DNA of 26,073 bases from RUG13409 sp045616985 (GCA_045616985.1 JAZLHU010000004.1:1-26073), one strand, 5' to 3'; shown: positions 1 through 7,876, counted from the first letter of the stretch. A program made the numbers and translations. Notes: a model not told the origin generated them from the letters alone.

Positions 1-1
1 A

Positions 2-118
2 GTCTCAAAGCGATAAAGCCTTTGGCTTTATGCTTTGCTCCTTTGTCTGTTGCTTGCCAATCGCCAAGAACCGGCTTCCCCAAATGTCTTCATGGCAATG
101 ACAATCAACCCTGCTTTT
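2..118. repeat. 117-bp direct repeat, copy 1
   Basis: This 117-bp stretch is repeated without a difference at 262-378, a period of 260 bp. Inside it, 13-20 (ataaagcc) and 24-31 (ggctttat) form an 8-bp stem with a ttt loop. The element begins at the window edge, so it may extend or be tandemly repeated upstream. I see no credible protein in it: the short open frames on both strands have no ribosome site and no recognisable motif. It looks like an interspersed intergenic repeat. Nothing else in 1-409 is recognisable as a gene. Confidence 0.9.
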
Positions 119-203
119 TGCAAAAAACACCCGGGCGGAAATGCCAGCTTGCAGGATGCTGTTTAATTCTTTTGCAGGCTTGCTTGCCATTGCCCTGAAG
201 ACA
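85..203. repeat. Imperfect 30-bp inverted repeat (85-114 / 174-203)
   Basis: Positions 85-114 and the reverse complement of 174-203 agree at 26 of 30 bases, separated by 59 bp. Because 85-114 recurs at 345-374, the central arm 174-203 could pair with either side. This is a structural feature of the repeat array; whether it is ever transcribed is unknown. Confidence 0.75.
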
Positions 204-261
204 CGCTCTCGCTATTGGGGCCCCTGCAGCGGTTCTAAGCTCTGTCTGCGCACATACTTAG

Positions 262-378
262 GTCTCAAAGCGATAAAGCCTTTGGCTTTATGCTTTGCTC
301 CTTTGTCTGTTGCTTGCCAATCGCCAAGAACCGGCTTCCCCAAATGTCTTCATGGCAATGACAATCAACCCTGCTTTT
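262..378. repeat. 117-bp direct repeat, copy 2
   Basis: Second, identical copy of the unit at 2-118. It ends about 30 bp upstream of the groESL -35 box. The small hairpin recurs at 273-280/284-291. The 143 bp between the copies (119-261) are unique except for an inverted match to part of the repeat (174-203 against 85-114 and 345-374). Identity of two non-coding copies implies recent duplication or gene conversion. Confidence 0.9.
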
Positions 379-409
379 ATGCAATTAACAAAATCTTCAC
401 AAAACAGAG

Positions 410-437
410 TTGACTTATACGAATAAGTAAGTATAAT
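410..437 (+). promoter_or_regulatory. groESL promoter (sigma-A type)
   Basis: TTGACT at 410-415 and TATAAT at 432-437 are separated by 16 bp, close to the vegetative consensus. The predicted start near 444 falls at the edge of the CIRCE operator, so repressor bound there would block initiation. Confidence 0.85.
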
Positions 438-441
438 ATAT

Positions 442-468
442 TTAGCACTCAAACAAGGCGAGTGCTAA
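442..468 (+). promoter_or_regulatory. CIRCE operator (HrcA binding site)
   Basis: TTAGCACTC (442-450), a 9-nt spacer and GAGTGCTAA (460-468) match the CIRCE consensus exactly. This is the operator of the heat-shock repressor HrcA, whose activity depends on GroE. hrcA, grpE and dnaK are not in this window. Confidence 0.97.
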
Positions 469-538
469 CAAACCAAAAACAACAATCAAAAAACAAGCCA
501 AAAACAAATTATCATTTTTAATAAAGGGAGGCAAAATC

Positions 539-823
539 ATGACAGTTAAACCTTTAGGTGACAGAGCGCTTATCAAGAGATTGGAAGCAGAAGAAAAGAC
601 AGCCGGAGGAATCATTCTCGCAGCAACGGCAAAGGAAGCACCGCAGATGGCAGAGGTTATCGAAGTGGGCCCGGGCGAAGTTGTTGACGGAAAGACCGTT
701 CCGATGCAGGTTAAGAAGGGCGACAAAGTTTTCTTTGCCAAGTTCTCCGGAACCGAAATCAAAATCGACGGCGAAGAATATATTTTAATCAGCCAGAAGG
801 ATATCCTGGCTATCGCAGAGTAA
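539..823 (+). CDS. groES: Co-chaperonin GroES (Hsp10)
   Basis: A 94-residue protein with the normal GroES length and fold landmarks: an N-terminal KPLGDR strand, the mobile-loop region TAGGII (about residues 22-27) that docks on GroEL, a VGPGE roof-region turn, and a C-terminal KDILAI strand. It forms a seven-subunit lid that closes the GroEL folding chamber in the cytoplasm. The start ATG follows gggagg (526-531) by 7 nt. The gene is first in a two-gene operon with groEL 24 nt downstream, transcribed from the promoter at 410-437 and repressed through CIRCE. Nothing unusual is seen. Confidence 0.98.
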   Translation: MTVKPLGDRALIKRLEAEEKTAGGIILAATAKEAPQMAEVIEVGPGEVVDGKTVPMQVKKGDKVFFAKFSGTEIKIDGEEYILISQKDILAIAE

Positions 824-847
824 TCAGAAATCAAAAGAGGTAAGAAA

Positions 848-2500
848 ATGGCAAAAGAAATTAATTACGGCGAAGAAGCAAGAAGAAGGCTTCAGTCAGG
901 TGTTGACCAGTTGGCCAACACGGTTAAAATAACACTCGGACCAAAAGGCAGAAATGTTGTTATCGCAAAGCAGTATGGTTCTCCGCTCATCACTAAGGAC
1001 GCCGTTTCCATCGCAAAGGAAATCGAGCTTGAGGATGCTTATGAAAACATGGGCGCTCAGATCGTTAAGGAGGTTGCCTCCAAGACCAACGACGTTGCAG
1101 GCGACGGCACAACAACGGCAACGCTCCTTGCTCAGATCATCATCAAGGAGGGTTTCAAAAATGTTGCCGCAGGTGCAAACCCGATGGTTCTCAAAAGAGG
1201 TATCCAGGGTGCTGTCGACACGGCAGTTGAAGAGCTGAAGAAGCTCTCCAAGTCCGTTCAGTCCAAGGACGAGATCAAGCAGGTAGCATCTGTTTCCGCA
1301 AGCGATGCTGAGATCGGCGGACTTATTGCCGATGCCATGGAAAAGGTCGGCAACAACGGTGTTATAACGGTTGAAGAATCCAAGTCCATGGGTACAACGC
1401 TTGAGGTTGTTGAGGGAATGCAGTTCGACCGCGGCTTCCTTTCTCCGTACATGGTTACGGACCCTGAGAAGATGGAATGTGTTCTCGAAAATCCAAACAT
1501 CCTCATTACAGATAAGAAAATCGGAAGCATTCAGGACCTTATGCCGCTTCTTGAGCAGCTCCTTAAGACCGGCAATAAGAAGCTTTTCATCGTTGCGGAA
1601 GATGTTGAAGGCGAAGCTCTTGCAACACTCGTTTTAAATAAGCTTCGCGGCGTAATCGACGTTGTAGCAGTCAAAGCTCCCGGCTTTGGCGACCGCAGAA
1701 AAGAAATGCTCAAGGATATCGCGATCCTTACAGGCGGCAGTCTCATTACAGAGGAGCTCGGCGCAGATCTTAAGACAACAACACTTGATATGCTGGGTCA
1801 TGCAGCATCCGTTAAGGTTACAAAAGAAGATACTGTTATCGTTGACGGTGCAGGCGACAAAGCGGAGATCGCAGCCCGCTGCAGTGTGATCGAAGGACAG
1901 ATTAAGGAAACAAAGTCGGACTACGACAAGGAAAAGCTTCAGGAGCGTCTTGGTAAGCTCACAGGCGGTGTTGCAGTTATCAACGTTGGTGCGGCAACAG
2001 AAACGGAGCTTAAGGAAAGAAAGCTCAGAATAGAAGATGCTCTCAACGCAACAAAGGCTGCAGTTGAGGAGGGTATCGTTTCCGGCGGCGGCGTTGCTCT
2101 TGTTAACACGATCCCCGCAGTTAAGGCTTATGCCGAAACACTTGAAGGCGACGTTAAGACGGGCGCACAGATCATCGTTCGCGCTCTGGAGGAGCCGGTT
2201 CGTCAGATTGCCGATAATGCAGGCTTTGAAGGCAGCGTGGTTGTAAACGCAGTTAAGGAGGCTAAGGTCGGAACGGGCTTTAATGCAGCAACCGAAGTAT
2301 ACGAAGATATGATGGAAGCGGGAATCGTTGACCCGACAAAGGTAACACGCTCTGCTCTTCAGAATGCAGCTTCCGCATCTGCACTTCTCCTCACGACAGA
2401 AGCAGGAATCGTTGATATCAAGGATCCTGCTGCTGATGCAGCAGCGGCTGCGGCAATGGCAGGTGCCGGCGGCATGGGCGGCATGGGCGGCATGATGTAA
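848..2500 (+). CDS. groEL: Chaperonin GroEL (Hsp60)
   Basis: A 550-residue type I chaperonin. Visible hallmarks are TLGPKGRNVV near residue 30, the ATP-binding GDGTTTATLLA loop near residue 85, the RGIQGAVD segment of the intermediate/equatorial region, IEDALNATKAAVEEGIVSGGG near residue 400 with the hydrolytic Asp, and a Gly-Met-rich tail (GGMGGMGGMM) that lines the chamber floor. It makes the double-ring ATP-dependent folding machine with GroES. agagg at 836-840 serves the ATG at 848. A strong terminator follows at 2521. The long cysteine-rich open frame on the opposite strand is a codon shadow. Confidence 0.99.
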   Translation: MAKEINYGEEARRRLQSGVDQLANTVKITLGPKGRNVVIAKQYGSPLITKDAVSIAKEIELEDAYENMGAQIVKEVASKTNDVAGDGTTTATLLAQIIIKEGFKNVAAGANPMVLKRGIQGAVDTAVEELKKLSKSVQSKDEIKQVASVSASDAEIGGLIADAMEKVGNNGVITVEESKSMGTTLEVVEGMQFDRGFLSPYMVTDPEKMECVLENPNILITDKKIGSIQDLMPLLEQLLKTGNKKLFIVAEDVEGEALATLVLNKLRGVIDVVAVKAPGFGDRRKEMLKDIAILTGGSLITEELGADLKTTTLDMLGHAASVKVTKEDTVIVDGAGDKAEIAARCSVIEGQIKETKSDYDKEKLQERLGKLTGGVAVINVGAATETELKERKLRIEDALNATKAAVEEGIVSGGGVALVNTIPAVKAYAETLEGDVKTGAQIIVRALEEPVRQIADNAGFEGSVVVNAVKEAKVGTGFNAATEVYEDMMEAGIVDPTKVTRSALQNAASASALLLTTEAGIVDIKDPAADAAAAAAMAGAGGMGGMGGMM

Positions 2501-2520
2501 TCGAAATTTTGCGAAATGCA

Positions 2521-2553
2521 AAAGTCCCTCCTGACTCAGGAGGGACTTTTTTT
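2521..2553 (+). terminator. Rho-independent terminator of groESL
   Basis: A perfect 13-bp stem (2521-2533 with 2537-2549) has a 3-nt loop (act) and is followed by more T. The run of A at the left arm means the reverse strand also has a short U run, so it may also end the convergent gene at 2612-3451. Just beyond it, tcgacc/ggtcga (2563-2568/2572-2577) is a small extra inverted repeat. Confidence 0.93.
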
Positions 2554-2611
2554 GCTGCCGAATCGACCGGGGGTCGAAACGGATAATTCTGTTTGTTTTG
2601 CTCTTCTTGAA

Positions 2612-3451
2612 TCAGAAGAATATTTTCAATATTTCTTCAAATATATTCTCATCCTCATACTTAAACAGGTATGTAAGATAAACTGCGGAAAGTGCGGCAT
2701 ATTCGAAGAGCTCGTCGTTCAGTTCTTTAATATTTTCAGTCTGATAGTATTCTTTAAGGAAATATTCTTCGTATTTTGCAAACATTTCTCTGGACATGTG
2801 TACGCCTTCATTAATTATTTTATCCGGCGATGCGAGGATCATGAAATGCGTCATTGAAAAATCAAGCTTATGATATCCGTACATAAATTCAGGAACATCT
2901 ATAAAGAGGACCTCTCCGTCTTTGTTGAAAATGATATTTCCCGGATTTAAGTCGCCGTGAAGGCAGCTTGTGGAATCAGGTACCCTTGCAAGGATTTCGG
3001 AAGCTTTTTGTTTTCTTTCGTCATTCATACGGGTATTTTTTTTAAGCGCATTTGCATAGTAGCCCTTTGCTGACGGAAAATAGCTTGTATCACATTCAAT
3101 TGAGTGAAGCTTTCTTGCCTCGTTTGCCGCAATTCTTGCGTACTCCTCCAGTTTTTCGGGGTTCTCAGCTATGGCTCTGGAGAAGCTCTTTTTCCCTTGA
3201 ATTCTTTCAAATACCGCACCGTAACGATTCCCGCAAATTACAAACTCCAAAGCTTTCGGGATTCTGACGCCCAAGGATGAAGCTTTTTCTGTTTTTTCGA
3301 GTTCGCTTTGTGCAAATTCGGGTCCGATAAACGGAGCATAGAGCTTAAGCATCAGCCCTTTATCCGTTTTATGAAAATAGCTGTCGGCAGTGTTTCCCTC
3401 GCCGAATTTCTCCCAATCGTTAATATTGATTTCTCTTGGTGTCTTGTTCAT
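2612..3451 (-). CDS. Aminoglycoside-phosphotransferase/choline-kinase-fold protein (TIGR02172-like)
   Basis: A 279-residue soluble protein with the APH-type kinase fold. A small N-lobe carries GEGNTADSY (residues 17-25, a degenerate glycine-rich loop) and a candidate ATP-binding lysine in MLKLY (Lys36). The catalytic loop is HGDLNPGN (165-172), and Asp185 in LFIDVPE is the probable metal-binding residue. The overall pattern resembles the Firmicutes/Fibrobacter family known as TIGR02172, whose substrate is unknown; antibiotic resistance should not be assumed. The ATG has a GAGGT ribosome site. It is divergent from a SpoIIE-type phosphatase gene across 108 bp, so the two may be co-regulated. 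It could act as a small-molecule or protein kinase. The fold is confident and the function is not. Confidence 0.8.
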   Translation of the reverse strand: MNKTPREININDWEKFGEGNTADSYFHKTDKGLMLKLYAPFIGPEFAQSELEKTEKASSLGVRIPKALEFVICGNRYGAVFERIQGKKSFSRAIAENPEKLEEYARIAANEARKLHSIECDTSYFPSAKGYYANALKKNTRMNDERKQKASEILARVPDSTSCLHGDLNPGNIIFNKDGEVLFIDVPEFMYGYHKLDFSMTHFMILASPDKIINEGVHMSREMFAKYEEYFLKEYYQTENIKELNDELFEYAALSAVYLTYLFKYEDENIFEEILKIFF

Positions 3452-3501
3452 GAAAATACCTCAAATCCATACTTTTGCATATCATATCTCAAAAGAAAGT
3501 A

Positions 3502-3514
3502 TGTTATAATTATA
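3502..3514. promoter_or_regulatory. Extended -10 / possible bidirectional promoter
   Basis: TGTTATAAT at 3502-3510 is an extended -10 for the phosphatase gene at 3560; no good -35 is present. The sequence TATAATTATA (3505-3514) is palindromic, so a TATAAT also reads on the reverse strand (3509-3514) toward the kinase-fold gene. Shared divergent use is inferred. Confidence 0.6.
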
Positions 3515-3559
3515 CAATAATACAGACAAATAAGCGAGTGTGGTTATAAGAGAAGACCG

Positions 3560-5152
3560 ATGAAAGACAAAACACCTACAAATAAACAATTGGCAGGGAA
3601 AATAGCCGGTACGTGCTGCCTGTTTGCCGTAATCATATCATTGATCATAGGCTTGTTTCTGGGTGTCATATATTATCAAGCCGAGATTGAGGAGTATGCG
3701 GATCGTGCATTCAGCTTTGACCGCATGGTACTGGATATAATTGATACGGGCACAATAGAGAAATATCTGCAAACCCAAGAAGCCGATGACTATTATTATG
3801 AGGTTCAGAATTATCTGGATATCATCAAGAAAAACAGTAAGGTCGATTTTTTATATGTCGGAAGAATTTCTGAAGATCGTGAGTACTTCACCTATGTTTG
3901 GGCTGCACATGAGGATGATTATACTGATGAAATAGCCTTGGGATATGCGGATCGCTTATCTGTGGAAGCAAGGAGTGCATTCCCAAATGGGAATTATGAA
4001 GAGAGCTTCCTGGTGTATACCGATCCGGTTCGTGGTCTCTATGGTGCGGCATTATTGCCTGCCTATGACAGCAACGGAAAATTTGTCTGCTTTATCTCTG
4101 CAGATATCAATATGAACAGCATCAGATCGGAATTTATTTCCGGTATGCTTAAATTATTTGCAATGACAGCCCTGATTGCGGCATTTGTATCATGGCTTTT
4201 GTATCGAAGAACAAAAAAGCAGATAGTAAAACCTCTGAATGCAGTAAAAAGCGCGGTTGACGAAATGACCTCACACATTCAGGACGAGGAAAACATCGTA
4301 ATTGATTGCCATACGGGTGATGAGATAGAAGATTTAGCCAATGCCTTTACGTCTATGAATGCGGATATTAAGCAGTACATCAAAGAAATATCTGCCATGA
4401 CAGAGGAAAAACAAAGAATGGCTGCAGAGCTTGATGCCGCCGCAAAAATTCAGGCTTCTGCATTGGAACACGATTTTCCGGATACTCCGAATTATGAGAT
4501 CTTTGCCTGCATGTTCCCGGCAACGGAAGTCGGCGGAGATTTTTACGATTTCTATCCCATAGATGACACTCATGTTGCCATAGTAGTTGCGGATGTGTCG
4601 GGTAAGGGTATTCCGGCGGCGCTTCTTATGATAAGCACAAAGACATATATGAAAAATGCAGTTCTGTACGGACATCCTTTGGAAAAGGTATTTGCTTTGA
4701 CCAATGACAGATTGTTTGCAAAAAACGATGAAGGATTTTTTATTACCGCGCTTGGCGGAATATTGGATTTAGCAAGCGGAGAATTCAGGTTTGTCAATGC
4801 AGGGCATCTTCCTCCGTTTGTCAGAAACAGCAGCGGACAGTTTGTGAAAAGACCTGTAAAGGCAGATCTTGTTTTGGGCTGCTTTGCCGGAACCGAATAC
4901 CATGCGGACAGCATTATGCTTGAGCCCGGCGACAGACTGCTTCTTTATACGGACGGTGTGACGGAGGCCATGGATCCGGATCAGAATGAATACGGATTTG
5001 ACAGGCTTTTGGAAAGCTTGAATAAACATGCATCCAAGGGGCAGAATGATTTTCTCCGCAGTCTTTTTGATGATGGAATAGAATTCGTAAAAACAGCACC
5101 GCAATCTGATGATATTACGATGCTGTGTCTGGATTTTAAGGAAAAATTATAG
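3560..5152 (+). CDS. Membrane-bound SpoIIE-family PP2C phosphatase with HAMP domain
   Basis: A 530-residue signalling protein. It has a first membrane helix at about 16-39, an extracytoplasmic sensor region (40-195, resembling a single Cache domain by eye), a second membrane helix at about 196-216, a HAMP linker (217-272), a short coiled segment, and a SpoIIE-type PP2C domain (about 310-528). The metal-binding motifs are intact: GGDFYD (325-330), DVSGKG (345-350), NAGH (413-416), LYTDGVTEA (462-470) and DDIT (517-520), so it should be an active Ser/Thr phosphatase. In the family the substrate is a phosphorylated STAS protein; a candidate is encoded at 17069. The ribosome site is weak (aagaga). 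It converges on the next gene with 1 bp between stop codons. Confidence 0.92.
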   Translation: MKDKTPTNKQLAGKIAGTCCLFAVIISLIIGLFLGVIYYQAEIEEYADRAFSFDRMVLDIIDTGTIEKYLQTQEADDYYYEVQNYLDIIKKNSKVDFLYVGRISEDREYFTYVWAAHEDDYTDEIALGYADRLSVEARSAFPNGNYEESFLVYTDPVRGLYGAALLPAYDSNGKFVCFISADINMNSIRSEFISGMLKLFAMTALIAAFVSWLLYRRTKKQIVKPLNAVKSAVDEMTSHIQDEENIVIDCHTGDEIEDLANAFTSMNADIKQYIKEISAMTEEKQRMAAELDAAAKIQASALEHDFPDTPNYEIFACMFPATEVGGDFYDFYPIDDTHVAIVVADVSGKGIPAALLMISTKTYMKNAVLYGHPLEKVFALTNDRLFAKNDEGFFITALGGILDLASGEFRFVNAGHLPPFVRNSSGQFVKRPVKADLVLGCFAGTEYHADSIMLEPGDRLLLYTDGVTEAMDPDQNEYGFDRLLESLNKHASKGQNDFLRSLFDDGIEFVKTAPQSDDITMLCLDFKEKL

Positions 5153-5153
5153 T

Positions 5154-5549
5154 TCAGAATTCGATGTCGATCGGTTTGGCTGTAAAGGATGAGATGGTTG
5201 CTTTTGAACCCGATTCGAAGAACCATACTTCTGTGTTGCCGTCGTCTTCCGAATACATTCTTCTTAGACTCGGGTTTGCATCGAGCATGTGTGCTTTTGC
5301 TTCTCTTCTTTCATCTTCAAAAACTCTTCCCCAGACTCTTATCCATTCCCTGCCGTTAAATGCGCAGATCTCAACATTCGGGTTTTCGTGAAGCTGTCTT
5401 GAAACTTCTTTTACTTTTCCTGTCTGAAAGCCGAGCTTTCCTTCAAAAATATCCAAAGCTCCAAAAGGTCTTACTCTCGGCTGTCCGTCATCGCTTGTTG
5501 CAAGATAGAAGGTTTTGCACGCTTTTAAAAAATCAAAGACTTCGTTCAT
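5154..5549 (-). CDS. Pyridoxamine 5'-phosphate oxidase-like (PNPOx-like) flavin-binding protein
   Basis: A 131-residue protein with the split-barrel PNPOx-like pattern: FYLATSDDGQPRVRPFGA near residues 14-31, followed by LGFQTGKVKEVSRQL and PNVEICAF, which in the family shape the FMN (or F420/haem) pocket. These short stand-alone members are generally of unknown substrate; they are not the vitamin B6 biosynthetic enzyme. The start ATG has a good AAAGGAG site. A TATAAT on the reverse strand (5606-5611) could be its -10. The gene ends 1 bp from the stop of the convergent phosphatase gene with no terminator between, so the two transcripts may overlap. Confidence 0.82.
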   Translation of the reverse strand: MNEVFDFLKACKTFYLATSDDGQPRVRPFGALDIFEGKLGFQTGKVKEVSRQLHENPNVEICAFNGREWIRVWGRVFEDERREAKAHMLDANPSLRRMYSEDDGNTEVWFFESGSKATISSFTAKPIDIEF

Positions 5550-5630
5550 AATGGTTCTCCTTTCAGGGTTTACTGCAAAATTGAATGGTGTATTTTGGTG
5601 CTTTTATTATACAACATAAAATGCTTTTTG

Positions 5631-5639
5631 TGATATAAT
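5631..5639 (+). promoter_or_regulatory. Extended -10 promoter of pckA
   Basis: TGATATAAT gives an extended -10, 35 bp before the pckA start. No convincing -35 is visible 17 bp upstream, as expected for TGn-dependent promoters. Confidence 0.6.
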
Positions 5640-5673
5640 TTCATATTATTGGCTTAATAAAAGAGGAAATGAA

Positions 5674-7278
5674 ATGTTAAAGTTAAATTTGGAAAAGTAC
5701 GGGATAAAGGATGTGTCCGAAGTGATCTGCAATCCTTCCTACGAGCAATTATTCATAGACGAAACCGATGAAAAGCTTACAGGTTATGATAAGGGGATCA
5801 TGACCGAGCTTGATGCAGTCAATGTTATGACCGGAATCTACACCGGAAGATCTCCCAAGGATAAATTTATTGTAATGGATGAAAACTCAAAGGATACTGT
5901 ATGGTGGACAAGTGATGATTATCCGAATGATAACCACCCGCTTTCAGAAGAGTCCTGGAGGGCAGTAAAAGAAATTGCAGTAAAGCAGCTTTCGGGAAAG
6001 AAGCTCTATGTTGTTGATGCATTCTGCGGCGCAAACAAAGATACACGCATGGCCATCAGATTCTTTATGGAGGTTGCATGGCAGGCTCATTTTGTGAAGA
6101 ATATGTTTATTGTTCCTGCGAAAGAGGAGCTTGAAAACTTTGAACCGAACTTTGTTGTATATACGGCATCCAGGGCAAAGGCGGAAAACTATAAAGAGCT
6201 TGGGCTTAATTCCGAAACGGCAGTATGCTTCAATATTACTTCAAGAGAGCAGGTAATACTCAATACCTGGTATGGCGGAGAAATGAAGAAAGGCATGTTC
6301 TCTATGATGAACTACTACCTTCCGCTTAAGGGAATTGCTGCCATGCATTGTTCTGCCAATACAGATTTGAACGGCGAAAATACAGCCATATTCTTCGGCC
6401 TTTCCGGAACGGGAAAGACCACCCTTTCCACAGATCCGAAGCGTCTTTTGGTTGGTGATGACGAGCATGGCTGGGATGATGACGGCATATTTAACTTTGA
6501 GGGCGGCTGCTACGCAAAGGTCATCGATCTTGACAAGGATGCGGAGCCTGATATCTACAATGCAATTAAGCGTAATGCTCTTCTGGAAAACGTTACGGTC
6601 GATAAGGACGGCAGAATTGATTTTAACGATAAAAGCGTAACAGAAAATACAAGAGTATCTTATCCGATTACTCATATCAAAAATATCGTAAGGCCGATTT
6701 CCGCAGCACCGGCAGCAAAGAGCGTGATTTTCCTTTCCGCGGATGCCTTCGGAGTACTTCCCCCGGTATCGATCCTTACACCGGAGCAGACTCAGTATTA
6801 CTTTCTTTCCGGATTTACCGCAAAGCTTGCCGGAACAGAGCGCGGAATTACCGAACCGACTCCGACATTTTCGGCAGCCTTCGGACAGGCATTCCTGGAG
6901 CTTCATCCAAGCAAATATGCAGAAGAGCTTGTGAAAAGGATGCAGCTTTCAGGAGCCGTGGCATACCTTGTTAACACAGGCTGGAACGGAAGCGGCAGCA
7001 GAATTTCCATTAAAGACACAAGAGGTATAATCGATGCGATTTTAAACGGTTCCATCAATTCTGCCTCTACAAAAAAACTGCCGTATTTTGAGTTTGAGAT
7101 CCCAACAGAGCTTGAAGGAGTTGACAGCGGAATCCTTGATCCGAGAGATACTTATGAAAACCGGGCTGAATGGGATGAGAGGGCAAGAGACCTTGCCGGC
7201 AGATTTATTAAAAACTTTAAGAAATACGAGTATAACGAGGCCGGCAAAGCTCTTGCTGCTGCCGGTCCGAAAATTTGA
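5674..7278 (+). CDS. pckA: Phosphoenolpyruvate carboxykinase (ATP)
   Basis: A 534-residue ATP-type PEPCK, interconverting oxaloacetate + ATP with PEP + CO2 + ADP. Key motifs are TGRSPKDKF (57-65) with the substrate-binding Arg59, YGGEMKKG (200-207) with a metal/active-site Lys, MHCSAN with His225, the P-loop GLSGTGKTT (242-250) and the kinase-2 motif GDDEHGWDDDG (261-271). Length matches the family. The ATG follows agagga. The gene has its own extended -10 promoter and a strong terminator, so it is monocistronic. In an anaerobe it may run toward oxaloacetate and ATP, feeding C4 products, or toward PEP. ppdK in the same window acts on the same PEP pool. No anomaly is seen. Confidence 0.98.
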   Translation: MLKLNLEKYGIKDVSEVICNPSYEQLFIDETDEKLTGYDKGIMTELDAVNVMTGIYTGRSPKDKFIVMDENSKDTVWWTSDDYPNDNHPLSEESWRAVKEIAVKQLSGKKLYVVDAFCGANKDTRMAIRFFMEVAWQAHFVKNMFIVPAKEELENFEPNFVVYTASRAKAENYKELGLNSETAVCFNITSREQVILNTWYGGEMKKGMFSMMNYYLPLKGIAAMHCSANTDLNGENTAIFFGLSGTGKTTLSTDPKRLLVGDDEHGWDDDGIFNFEGGCYAKVIDLDKDAEPDIYNAIKRNALLENVTVDKDGRIDFNDKSVTENTRVSYPITHIKNIVRPISAAPAAKSVIFLSADAFGVLPPVSILTPEQTQYYFLSGFTAKLAGTERGITEPTPTFSAAFGQAFLELHPSKYAEELVKRMQLSGAVAYLVNTGWNGSGSRISIKDTRGIIDAILNGSINSASTKKLPYFEFEIPTELEGVDSGILDPRDTYENRAEWDERARDLAGRFIKNFKKYEYNEAGKALAAAGPKI

Positions 7279-7290
7279 TTTCGGGTAATC

Positions 7291-7315
7291 AAAAAGAGCG
7301 CTCTGCGCTCTTTTT
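7291..7315. terminator. Bidirectional terminator between pckA and the MaoC-like gene
   Basis: An 11-bp perfect stem (7291-7301 with 7305-7315) and 3-nt loop, flanked by A5 and T5. It can end transcription of pckA on the plus strand and of the convergent gene at 7332-7793 on the minus strand. Confidence 0.9.
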
Positions 7316-7331
7316 AATGTTCTGTTCTGAG

Positions 7332-7793
7332 TTATTCTCTTGCCTTGACCATAATTTTTTGATCTGATTCCATTACGCAGACGTCGTCCTGATTGACAAG
7401 CTTTACATTCTGTGTCAGGACGCCCTTTCCCGGCTTGGAGCTGTGTTTTATGTCTGTTGCTGTAAGTACCACTCTTACGGTATCGCCGATCTTGAGCGGT
7501 GCAGGATACTTTACCGTGCATTCAAGGAAAGCAATAGTTGTTCCTTCTGCGATTCCCATGCTGTTTGTAAGTCCTGTGGATATAATAAATCCAAGTGCGC
7601 CATGTGCAATTCTTGTTCCGAACGGGCCTGATTTTGCAAATACCTCGTCGCAGTGGAGCGGGTTAAAATCTCCGGAAAGGCAGGCAAAGTTAACCACATC
7701 TGCTTCTGTAATTGTTCTGTTCTGGCTTACATATTCTTTTCCGATTTCGTAGTCCTCAAGATAGAGTCCCTTTGCTTCGTGCTTTGCGTACAT
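7332..7793 (-). CDS. MaoC-like (R)-enoyl-CoA hydratase, hot-dog fold
   Basis: A 153-residue single hot-dog protein. The hydratase signature DFNPLH (Asp42, Asn44, His47) is followed by the FGTRIAHGALG helix, as in (R)-specific enoyl-CoA hydratases and MaoC-type dehydratases; its acyl-CoA substrate cannot be read. I start it at the ATG at 7791-7793 (protein MYAKHEAK...) because AGGAGG lies 5 nt before it, on the minus strand at 7799-7804. The longer frame from 7808 would put the ribosome site inside the gene. It stands alone, with no phosphate acetyl/butyryltransferase or other CoA-pathway partner beside it. A reverse extended -10 is present at 7837-7845. Confidence 0.88.
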   Translation of the reverse strand: MYAKHEAKGLYLEDYEIGKEYVSQNRTITEADVVNFACLSGDFNPLHCDEVFAKSGPFGTRIAHGALGFIISTGLTNSMGIAEGTTIAFLECTVKYPAPLKIGDTVRVVLTATDIKHSSKPGKGVLTQNVKLVNQDDVCVMESDQKIMVKARE

Positions 7794-7836
7794 AATTGCC
7801 TCCTGCATTTGTCTTAAACTGAATTATTATGCTTTT

Positions 7837-7845
7837 ATTATATCA
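7837..7845 (-). promoter_or_regulatory. Extended -10 promoter of the MaoC-like gene
   Basis: On the minus strand this reads TGATATAAT, identical to the pckA extended -10. It lies about 44 bp before the chosen start. Confidence 0.6.
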
Positions 7846-7867
7846 CAGTATGGGTATATAATACTAT

Positions 7868-7876
7868 TGGTATAAT
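7868..7876 (+). promoter_or_regulatory. Extended -10 promoter of the AEC-led operon
   Basis: TGGTATAAT, an extended -10, lies 21 bp before the ATG of the AEC permease gene. It is the only clear promoter seen ahead of the long co-directional run that ends at 16436. Confidence 0.55.

Noticed and set aside
2..378. CRISPR array
   Set aside because: The repeat unit is 117 bp with only two copies, far too long for CRISPR repeats, and no cas gene is nearby.
141..413. 90-codon open frame across the upstream repeats
   Set aside because: No ribosome site, and half of it is the duplicated non-coding repeat; it ends beside the groESL -35 box.
1634..2521. 295-codon open frame antisense to groEL
   Set aside because: Cysteine- and asparagine-rich product with no motif and no ribosome site; it mirrors the codon pattern of groEL.
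2612..3451. Annotation as an aminoglycoside resistance gene
   Set aside because: Only the general kinase fold is shared; the closest pattern is a family of unknown substrate and nothing nearby suggests resistance.
6241..6906. 221-codon open frame antisense to pckA
   Set aside because: No recognisable protein pattern; it lies wholly within pckA, whose motifs are certain.
7794..7808. Longer start for the MaoC-like gene
   Set aside because: The AGGAGG would lie inside the coding sequence; the ATG at 7791-7793 is correctly spaced from it.
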